Positions 34,344-41,702 of a DNA stretch of 64,000 nucleotides are shown here, piece by piece. The first letter of the stretch is position 1; every line of letters begins with the position of its first letter. The stretch spans positions 558,001 through 622,000 of the forward strand of contig NZ_QVNQ01000001.1 in NCBI RefSeq assembly GCF_003432485.1, read 5' to 3'. Origin of the DNA: Actinomadura spongiicola (lineage in GTDB: Bacteria > Actinomycetota > Actinomycetes > Streptosporangiales > Streptosporangiaceae). The position numbers and the translations under genes are program-made. The notes beneath the pieces are model-generated. The model had not been told where the DNA came from. It saw only the letters and a list, made by a program, of their open reading frames with translations, and did not search any database.

Positions 34344-35917
34344 CGGACGTCCGCCAGCGTCATCGGCGGCGTGTGGAGGTAGCTGATGCTGGGGCTGCGT
34401 CCCACGGTGTCGCCCGCCATCTCCAACGCGTCCGCGAGGGTGCTCGCCGCACGGAAACCGAGCCGGGACGCGACCCGCCGGTCGGCGCCCACGCAGATGA
34501 CGTCACCGAGGTGGTTGAGGGCGTGCGCGCCCCAGTACCACATGTAGAACGGGTGGACGCCGTGGTAGGCGTACGAGTTCCGGTACAGGTGGATGTACCA
34601 GGGGTCGGTGGCGTACTGCTCCTCGAACTTCGTCTCGATCGTCGCCGGGTCCGTCGTCTGCGTCAGCACCTCCTCGTAGAAGTCGATGTAGCTCGGGTGG
34701 TGCAGCGGATGGAACTCCGACTTCATCGGGTGGTACATGATGAGCGCGCCGCCCTCACGGACCAGCGGCTTGTTCTTGTACATGTTGAAGTAGTAGCCGA
34801 GCCCCAGGCTGTACACGAGGATCGGGTTCATCACCGAATTGACGTTGTACGGACACAGGTACGGGAGCCCCAGCATCAGGACGTCCGACTGGCCGTGCAC
34901 CTCGGTGAGCTGCTGCCGGTGCACGCTCGCGAGGGTCTTCTCGTGGACGAGGTCCGTCGCGCCCGCGTGCACGCCCGTGATCCCATAGGGGGCGCGCATC
35001 CCCTGCCACACCTTGTGCCGGGCTCCGGCCGGGGCGAGGTCGTTGGCGCGTTTGGCGGCGAGGAACTTCGCCTGGTCCTTGAGCGTCCACTCCCATTCGC
35101 GCTTGTTGAGGAACTCGAACGGCGACGGGAACTGGTCGTTGTTGACGGTGCACTCGATGTGGAAGATGCGCACCGACTCCGACAGGAGCTTGTGCATCCG
35201 CTCGTACGAGTGGTGCATCGCCGAGTTCGGCGGGTCGTTGAACGACCGGGAGTGCCGCAGCGTGTGGACGTTGTGGTGGTGCCGCAGGCTCTTGTACGAG
35301 GCGAGGCCCACCGACACCGACTTCGCGCCGCCGCTCATCGCGACGAGCGTGATGTTCACGTACACGATCAGGTCGCTCTCCGCGGCCCGCCGGTTGATCT
35401 CGACGTCCTCGCCGTGCCGGGTCTGCCCGAGCAGGGTGAGGTTGTCGCGGTCCTCGGCGTCGTGGTTGCGGAGCCGGTCCGGCCAGAACGAGTTGAACAC
35501 CCGGTCGCCGACGATGTGCTTGATCTCGGCGGGCGTCATCCGGCGGTGCAGCGCGTTACCGGCGATCAGCTCGACGTCGTCGACGCCAGCGGCGGCCGCC
35601 ATCTCCAGCACCTGCTCGATGACGCGGCCCCGGACGTCCGGTGCCCGCATCGGCGGCAGCGGCAGCGACAGGTCGTCGAACACGATCGTCAGCCGCATGC
35701 CCGAGTGCAGCAGTTCGGGCAGCGGCTCGCTGCCGAGCGGGTTCAGCAGCGCGTCCCGGATCCGGCCGTTGACGTCCCGGATGCCGGGCAGCGAATCCGG
35801 CGGGTAGATCACCCGGGTGCCGAGCGGGAACCGTTCCAGCCGGAACCCCTCTCCTTCGTGCACCAGCAGCGGGGGCGTCCGCTCGTCCACCTCCAGCACG
35901 AGTCCCGGTCTGCTCAT
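34340..35917 (-). CDS. LarA-like protein (nickel-pincer lactate racemase superfamily)
   Basis: 525 aa, some 100 longer than lactate racemase. The DUF2088-like N-terminal domain has AGNALHRRMTPAEIKHIVGD (His124, aligned with the first catalytic His of LarA), HGEDVEINR, and MSGGAKSVSVGLASYKSLRHHHN with Lys199, the position that covalently holds the nickel cofactor, and the His214 region that binds Ni. The LarA Arg of DVTRPTP is replaced (DDLSLPLP), and the second catalytic His (EPHYFAG in LarA) is absent (NITLVAM). So it probably uses the cofactor on a different substrate. It is locked into an operon with acyl reductase, alcohol dehydrogenase and acyltransferase genes, facing the lar cofactor genes. 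Confidence 0.78.
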   Translation of the reverse strand: MSRPGLVLEVDERTPPLLVHEGEGFRLERFPLGTRVIYPPDSLPGIRDVNGRIRDALLNPLGSEPLPELLHSGMRLTIVFDDLSLPLPPMRAPDVRGRVIEQVLEMAAAAGVDDVELIAGNALHRRMTPAEIKHIVGDRVFNSFWPDRLRNHDAEDRDNLTLLGQTRHGEDVEINRRAAESDLIVYVNITLVAMSGGAKSVSVGLASYKSLRHHHNVHTLRHSRSFNDPPNSAMHHSYERMHKLLSESVRIFHIECTVNNDQFPSPFEFLNKREWEWTLKDQAKFLAAKRANDLAPAGARHKVWQGMRAPYGITGVHAGATDLVHEKTLASVHRQQLTEVHGQSDVLMLGLPYLCPYNVNSVMNPILVYSLGLGYYFNMYKNKPLVREGGALIMYHPMKSEFHPLHHPSYIDFYEEVLTQTTDPATIETKFEEQYATDPWYIHLYRNSYAYHGVHPFYMWYWGAHALNHLGDVICVGADRRVASRLGFRAASTLADALEMAGDTVGRSPSISYLHTPPMTLADVR

Positions 35918-37170
35918 CCATCGGCTCCTTCGCGTTCGAGGTGGTCTGTGCCTTCAGCGGTCGAGGTGGTGTCGCCGTACGCGGCCCCGTCCCCGTTCTG
36001 GGGGTCGAAGGCGATCTTGACGCTGCCGGAGCGTCCGGCGGACAGCGCGTGCGACAGCGCGTCCCGCCAGCGGGTGAGGGGGTAGACGCTGTCGACGAAG
36101 CCGTCGAGCGCGTCATGGGAGGCCAGGTCGAGGGCGGCCCCGAAGTCGTCGGCGCCGCGACTGGCGTAGGACCCGACGATGTTCAGCTCCCGGAACCAGG
36201 CGGGCGTCAGGTCGACCGGCTTCGCCGGCATGCCCGACAGCAGCACCGTCCCGCCCGCGCGGACGAGCCGCAGCGCCGTGTCGAGCCCCTCCCCGCCGGT
36301 GCATTCGACGACGATGTCGGCGCCGCCGAGCAGGTACCCGGGGCCGAGTTCGGGACGGACGAGCGACCCGCCGGTGATGCGCCGCAGCCCGCGCAGCGCC
36401 GCCGACGAGTCGATGGTCTCGGTGGCGCCGAGCGCGAGGGCGCGGCGCCGCTGGCCCGCGTGCCGGGCGATGACGGTGATCGACCCGGCGGGGGTGAGTT
36501 CCCGCAGCGCGAGGACGGTCAGCAGCCCGACCGTCCCGGCGCCGACCACGACGATGGACGCGCCGCGCGGCACGTCGATGCGGCGCACCGACCGGACCGC
36601 GCACGCCAGCGGCTCCGCCAGCACGGCCCGCATCGGCGGCAGCGACTCCGGCACCCGGTGCAGCTGGGTGCGGTGCGCGACGAGGCGTTCCGACCAGCCG
36701 CCGCCCGTGTCGGCGCAGAACCCGGTCTGCAACCCCGACGAGATCCGCCCGGACGTGATGTGGTCGCACCGGTTCTCGTTGCCGTCCGCGCAGGGCGGGC
36801 AGGGGCCGGTGCCGCGCGCCCGGCACGGCAGCACCGGGTCGATGACGACGCGGGTCCCGGCGGGCATGTCGTCGGACGCGTCGTCCAGCAGCTCACCGAC
36901 CACCTCGTGGCCCGGCACGAACGGCATGGACACCAGCGGCGACAGGTAGGGCGACACCTTCCCGGCGGCCATCGACAGGTCGGATCCGCAGATCCCCGAC
37001 AGCACGGGACGCAGCCGCACCCAGCCGGGGCCGGGCAGTCCGGGCGCCTCCCGGTTCGTCAGCCGCAGCGGCGCCAGCGACGGCACCGCCGCCGAACGGA
37101 ACCTGCCGGGGAGCCGCGAGGCGGCGAGGTACCGGGCGGGTGAGCGGTGGTACTCCAGCGCCAGAATCAT
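35914..37170 (-). CDS. Zinc-dependent alcohol dehydrogenase family protein
   Basis: 418 aa MDR enzyme. The catalytic zinc region is GICGSDLS with PGHEVVGEL; the structural zinc lobe is represented by CRARGTGPCPPCADGNENRC. The NAD-binding loop is VVVGAGTVGLLTVLAL. A tail of about 40 residues after VKIAFDP is Asp/Glu-rich and not part of the fold. Overlaps the LarA-like start by 4 bp and the upstream reductase stop by 4 bp. Probably oxidises or reduces the alcohol/aldehyde made or used by the neighbouring acyl reductase. Confidence 0.86.
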   Translation of the reverse strand: MILALEYHRSPARYLAASRLPGRFRSAAVPSLAPLRLTNREAPGLPGPGWVRLRPVLSGICGSDLSMAAGKVSPYLSPLVSMPFVPGHEVVGELLDDASDDMPAGTRVVIDPVLPCRARGTGPCPPCADGNENRCDHITSGRISSGLQTGFCADTGGGWSERLVAHRTQLHRVPESLPPMRAVLAEPLACAVRSVRRIDVPRGASIVVVGAGTVGLLTVLALRELTPAGSITVIARHAGQRRRALALGATETIDSSAALRGLRRITGGSLVRPELGPGYLLGGADIVVECTGGEGLDTALRLVRAGGTVLLSGMPAKPVDLTPAWFRELNIVGSYASRGADDFGAALDLASHDALDGFVDSVYPLTRWRDALSHALSAGRSGSVKIAFDPQNGDGAAYGDTTSTAEGTDHLEREGADG

Positions 37171-39458
37171 CGGGCCTCCTCCAGGGCGGCGTCGAGGAGC
37201 GTGGACACGGCGCCGGCGTCGCCGTCCCAGTCCGCGATCGTCCAGCGCTGCTTCTTGGCGTGCCGGTACAGGCGGGCGTCGGGGTTGACGGCGACGGGAT
37301 TGCCGACCTGCTCCAGCACCGGACGGTCAGAGTAGTGGTCGCCGTACGCCCAACTGCCGGCGAGGTCGACGCCCTCTTCGCGGGCCCAGGCGCGCAGCCA
37401 CGCGCCGCGTGCCTCCCCGATCAGCGGCGGCTGTTCGAAGGTGCCGGTGCAGCGTCCGTCGACGACGCGGAGGCGGGCGGCCAGGATGTCGTCGAACAGG
37501 GTGCGCAGCGGCTCCACGAACACGTCGAGGGTGCCGGTGAGCAGGATGGTGCGGTGCCCGGCCTCCCGGTGCCGCCGGATCCGGCGGATCGCCTGTGGCC
37601 ACGCGCGGCGCAGCAGCACGTCCGACAGCCGGTCGCGGGCCAGGGCGCGCAGCTCCGCCTCGTTCGCGCCCTCGTAACGCTGGACGAACTCCCGCAGGAA
37701 CTCGCCACGGTCGCGGTGCTCGGTGCGCAGGTAGTGGGGGACCTTACGCAGGACGGGCGCCAGCGTCCCCGGCCACGACTTCAGCGGGACGTCCAGCAGC
37801 CGCGCCCACAGGTGCGCCTCCACGACGTCGGACGCGACGATCGTGCCGTCGAAGTCGAACACCGCGACGACGTCCCGGCGCTCCTCGAACTTCACCGGCG
37901 GTCGTGGCGGAGGACCCGCCGTCAGCACCGGGCGCGGCGCCTTGACGGGCTGCTGCATCAGGCGGAACGCCGCCGTCACGGCCGGGCAGTGCACGTCGCG
38001 GAGGTAGTACGTCCAGTCGATGACGGCGGAGTCGCAGCCCTCGTCGTCCGGCAGCGAGGCGCTGAGGGACTGGGTGCCGGAGTCGGCGTAGACCACCTCG
38101 GCGGCGCCGTACGCGCCGTACAGGTCGCGGTAGCGGCGCAGCAGCCGGACCTCGCGTCCCTGCTTGTACAGGTTGCGCTGCCAACCTCGGGTGCGGTCGC
38201 CGCTCGGCAGCATCAGCAGCGCCTTCTCCGCCACTTCCATGGCGCGTTCGGCGGTGCCCAGCATCTGTTCGGCGCGGCCCTCGCTGAGCAGCTTCAGTTC
38301 CCTGGGACGGATCGCGCCGCGCCCGTCCGCGGCGGGCAGCGGATGCTCGCTGAAGTACTCCTTGACCAGCTCGACGAGCCGTTGCAGCGTCAGCGGGTTC
38401 CGGGCGCCGGACCCGACGTGGTAGTAGGCGGGCCTGCCAGGCTCAGGCGGTGACGCGGCGGCGGCGAGCAGCGCGTTCACCACCAGGTCGACGGGGATGA
38501 TGTCGACGATGCCGTCCGGGATTCCGGCCAGCGCCCGCAGCAGCCCCTGCCCGTAGGCGAGGATCAGCGGGTCGGCCATCTTGAACCCGTCGATCCAGCC
38601 CGGGTACGGGTGCCGCAGGCTGCTCTCCACGATCGCCGGACGGACGATCGACAGCGGCAGGTCATGGGCGGTCTGCTCGGCGGCGCGTTCCCCGAGCGCC
38701 TTGGTGAAGGTGTACACGTCCGGCCAGCCGAGGCTGCGGGCCCGTTCCCGGCCGTAGGCGATGAGGCGTTCGTCGACCTGCTCGCGGCGGCGCCGCTCGG
38801 TGTCGGCGGCCACGGCGGTCGGGCCCGCCTTGCCCTGTTCGCGGAGCGCGGCGGCGCGCAGCCGGCCGAGCACCTCGGGGCGCCGCGAACCGCGCTCCAC
38901 GGTCCGGCGGGCGTCCACCGCGCAGTCGAGTTCGGTCTCCCAGTCGATGGCGTGGTCGAGGGTCGTCTCCGGGACGATGCCCTTCCGCGAGCCCGCGACG
39001 TACGCGGTCGACACGTGCACGATGTGCGGCTTCTTCCCGCCGCGCTCCCCGGCCCGCCTGACCGCCTCGTACAGGCTGACGGTGCCGACGACGTTCGTCT
39101 GGAACGCCTCGTCGATCGGCGGGTCGAACGACACGATCGACGCGCCGTGCACGATGGCGTCGATGTCGTCGGGGAGTTCCGGCACGGAATCGGTGAGGTC
39201 GGCCGGGACGATCCGCACCCGCTTCCGCACGATCTCGCGGGCCTCGTCCTCCCCGACCCGCTCCCGCCACGGTCCGAACACGGGCTTGGCGATGAGCTCG
39301 TCCAGCCGTTGGTCGGCGGTGACGCCCGGTCGCTCCCGCAGCACCGCGACGACGCGGGTGTCGGGATATCCGGACAGCAGGCGCTCCAGCATGGCCTGCC
39401 CGATGAACCCGGTGACGCCGGTGAGCAGAATCGTCTGCCCGGCGAGCCTGTCACTCAT
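37167..39458 (-). CDS. Fatty acyl-CoA reductase fused to HAD-IB phosphatase-like domain
   Basis: 763 aa from the ATG at 39458. Residues 1-400 are a male-sterility-type NAD(P)-binding reductase: ILLTGVTGFIGQAMLERLL, HGASIVSFD, VHVSTAYVAG, and DVYTFTKALGERAAE with the Tyr-x-x-x-Lys pair. The middle (about 420-520) has PLTLQRLVELVKEYFSEHPLP. The C-terminal part (from about 528) is a HAD hydrolase, subfamily IB: VFDFDGTIVASD, TILLTGTLDVFVEPL and YGDHYSDRPVLE. Two activities in one chain suggest reduction of an acyl-CoA coupled to removal of a phosphate. First gene of the four-gene operon; its promoter lies between 39459 and 39588. Confidence 0.86.
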   Translation of the reverse strand: MSDRLAGQTILLTGVTGFIGQAMLERLLSGYPDTRVVAVLRERPGVTADQRLDELIAKPVFGPWRERVGEDEAREIVRKRVRIVPADLTDSVPELPDDIDAIVHGASIVSFDPPIDEAFQTNVVGTVSLYEAVRRAGERGGKKPHIVHVSTAYVAGSRKGIVPETTLDHAIDWETELDCAVDARRTVERGSRRPEVLGRLRAAALREQGKAGPTAVAADTERRRREQVDERLIAYGRERARSLGWPDVYTFTKALGERAAEQTAHDLPLSIVRPAIVESSLRHPYPGWIDGFKMADPLILAYGQGLLRALAGIPDGIVDIIPVDLVVNALLAAAASPPEPGRPAYYHVGSGARNPLTLQRLVELVKEYFSEHPLPAADGRGAIRPRELKLLSEGRAEQMLGTAERAMEVAEKALLMLPSGDRTRGWQRNLYKQGREVRLLRRYRDLYGAYGAAEVVYADSGTQSLSASLPDDEGCDSAVIDWTYYLRDVHCPAVTAAFRLMQQPVKAPRPVLTAGPPPRPPVKFEERRDVVAVFDFDGTIVASDVVEAHLWARLLDVPLKSWPGTLAPVLRKVPHYLRTEHRDRGEFLREFVQRYEGANEAELRALARDRLSDVLLRRAWPQAIRRIRRHREAGHRTILLTGTLDVFVEPLRTLFDDILAARLRVVDGRCTGTFEQPPLIGEARGAWLRAWAREEGVDLAGSWAYGDHYSDRPVLEQVGNPVAVNPDARLYRHAKKQRWTIADWDGDAGAVSTLLDAALEEAR

Positions 39459-39588
39459 GGTGCGGTGACCCCCCTCCTCTGTACGCCTGCGTGGGCCAGC
39501 GCCCAGTCGGAGGCCGTCTGGGAAATGCGGTGACGCGGGGGCGTTCCGGCGCGCGTCGGATGGAAGTCCTGCGTCATGTCGGGCAAGG

Positions 39589-41586
39589 CTAGACACGGAA
39601 GGGAAGGGGCGAATCCGTCATGTGACGGGGCACGTCCCTCGTGCCCGTGCCCGCCGCGAGGGGGACCTCCGCGACCAGGGTGAAACCGCCTTTCCCGTCG
39701 GTCCCGGCGGACAGTGAGCCGCCGAGCGCGCCCGTTCTGGCGGTGAGGTTCGAGAGGCCCTTACCCGACCCGGGGTCGGAGCCCGTGAACGACGGTGGGA
39801 TGACTCCGTCGTTGTGCACCGTGAGGCGCACCACACCGGCCTGCGCGGTGACCGTGACGGCGCAGTGCTCCGGGTGGGCGTGCCGCAGGACGTTGGTGAC
39901 GGATTCGCGGAGCACGGCCGCCAACACGCCGTCCACCGGGGAGGACGGCGGCAGCTCCGTCTCGTCGGGCAGGTCCACATGGACGTCGGCGCCCGCGGCT
40001 GCCAGCGCGGCCCGCGCCGACACGGCCTCGTCCCGTAGCGCCAGGGCACGGTCGTCCGCGGCGACGGCGCGGGCCTCCGCCCGCGACCGCTCCGCGAGAT
40101 CGGCCAGTTCGCCGATCTCCTCGGCGGCCCGCACGGGGTCGACGGTGACGAGCCGCCGCGCAAGCTCCGCCTTCACCGTGATCGTCGACAGCCCGAGGCC
40201 CAGCAGGTCGTGGACGTCGCGGGAGATCCGGAGCCGCTCGTGCAGCGCCGCCATGCGCGCCAGCCGCTCCCGGGCGACGTCGACCTCCCGGGCGAGCATC
40301 GGCAGCCGGTACAGCGCGTACACGACCACGCCGATCTGCACCGAGATCGCGCACGTGTAGAGGTAGAAGAGCAATCCGTGCGACGCCCACAGCGCCGGGA
40401 CGCACCACGCCGCGATGGTCAGCGCGAACATGATCCACGCGCGCCGTCCCCGCGACACCAGCAGCACCGACCCGGTCGCCAGGCACGCCATCGTCGCCCA
40501 CTCCGGGCCGAACAGCGCGAACGGCCCGAACACGAGAAGGACCTGCGCGGCGAGCGTCCACGCGCCGAAGCGCGGCGTCTTGCGGCGCAGCAGGGTCGAG
40601 GTGTGCCGGAGCATCAGCGCGGAGATCGCGGCGGCCACCGCCCCGGCCGCCGCCGTCGCCCGCCCGGACCCGCCGGACCCCGCGTGGACGTTGATGACCT
40701 GCTCGGCCGCGAAGCCCACGGTCATGATGACGAGGATCGTCCAGGCGAGGCGGGACTGCGTCACCCGGCCGGGACGCTCCCGGCGGCGGGACGGACCCTG
40801 CAACGCGCCGACGATCGACCGGACGTCCGTGGCCGCCTGCCGCGACGTCCGGGCCACCTCGTCGAGGTCGTCGCGCGCCGCCGCCGGGTCGACCGGCAGC
40901 AGGTCGCGGGCGCGGCGGCTCAGCTCCTCCACGCGGGTGAGGGCCGCGCCGAGCACCGCGCGGAGGCTGCCCGCCGCCTCCAGGCGTTCCCGCGCCGCCG
41001 CGGCCGCCGCGAACTGCGCCCGTGTCGCGTGCAGCTCCCGGACGAACCCCGACAGCCGCGTGATCGCGTACATGGCGATGCCGGTGTTCACCGTCGCCAC
41101 CACGCAGAACGACACGTCGACCGCCGACCAGCCCTGGTGGTACCGCAGCAGACCCTCACCGGCCGTGACGAGCGCCACCATGAGCCACGACAGCGGCGGA
41201 CGCAGCAACAGCAGCATCGACCCGGCGAGGAACCCGCCGACGACCGGATACCAGTCGTTGCCGAACACCAGCAGCGGCAGCAGCGCCAGCGCCGTCTGCG
41301 TCGCCAGATGCGTCACGATCACCCATCGGCGCGGGCGCTGCGACCGCGGCCCGTACAGGACCAGCAGCCACTGCACGGCGAAGATGCCGAAGATCACGAT
41401 GGTGGCGGACGGGAGCATGTGCGCCGGCCCCGTCTCCGCCTGTTTCACCAGCCTCGTCTGGAGCATCAGGACGAGGTACATCCCGGTGATGGTGCGCGCG
41501 AACAGGGGCGTCCGGCCCGCGAGGCCGCCTGGCCCCGCCGGCTCGTCCCGCCGCCATCCGGGTCTTGCTGGTCGTGCCCTGGTCAC
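39589..41586 (-). CDS. Sensor histidine kinase with two membrane/DHp modules (NarL-type)
   Basis: 665 aa from GTG. Two similar halves: each has about five or six membrane segments followed by a helical dimerisation region. The first helical region (about 190-265) lacks a phospho-acceptor His, so it is degenerate; the second, ERLRISRDVHDLLGLGLSTITVKAEL, holds the His and starts the real HisKA_3 domain. HATPase parts: LRESVTNVLRHAHPEHC and GSGKGLSNLTARTGALGG. Partner is probably the response regulator at 44414, though the large LuxR ATPase lies between them. Signal unknown. Confidence 0.83.
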   Translation of the reverse strand: MTRARPARPGWRRDEPAGPGGLAGRTPLFARTITGMYLVLMLQTRLVKQAETGPAHMLPSATIVIFGIFAVQWLLVLYGPRSQRPRRWVIVTHLATQTALALLPLLVFGNDWYPVVGGFLAGSMLLLLRPPLSWLMVALVTAGEGLLRYHQGWSAVDVSFCVVATVNTGIAMYAITRLSGFVRELHATRAQFAAAAAARERLEAAGSLRAVLGAALTRVEELSRRARDLLPVDPAAARDDLDEVARTSRQAATDVRSIVGALQGPSRRRERPGRVTQSRLAWTILVIMTVGFAAEQVINVHAGSGGSGRATAAAGAVAAAISALMLRHTSTLLRRKTPRFGAWTLAAQVLLVFGPFALFGPEWATMACLATGSVLLVSRGRRAWIMFALTIAAWCVPALWASHGLLFYLYTCAISVQIGVVVYALYRLPMLAREVDVARERLARMAALHERLRISRDVHDLLGLGLSTITVKAELARRLVTVDPVRAAEEIGELADLAERSRAEARAVAADDRALALRDEAVSARAALAAAGADVHVDLPDETELPPSSPVDGVLAAVLRESVTNVLRHAHPEHCAVTVTAQAGVVRLTVHNDGVIPPSFTGSDPGSGKGLSNLTARTGALGGSLSAGTDGKGGFTLVAEVPLAAGTGTRDVPRHMTDSPLPFRV

Positions 41587-41702
41587 GCTTCGATCACCGG
41601 CTCCTCAACGCCGCCCCATCGGATGATGAAACGCCGGAGCCGTCTGGGCAAGGGAACTAAGCGCGTGAATATTTTCACGGCGCCAGTTTTGTGGCGTGCG
41701 GG

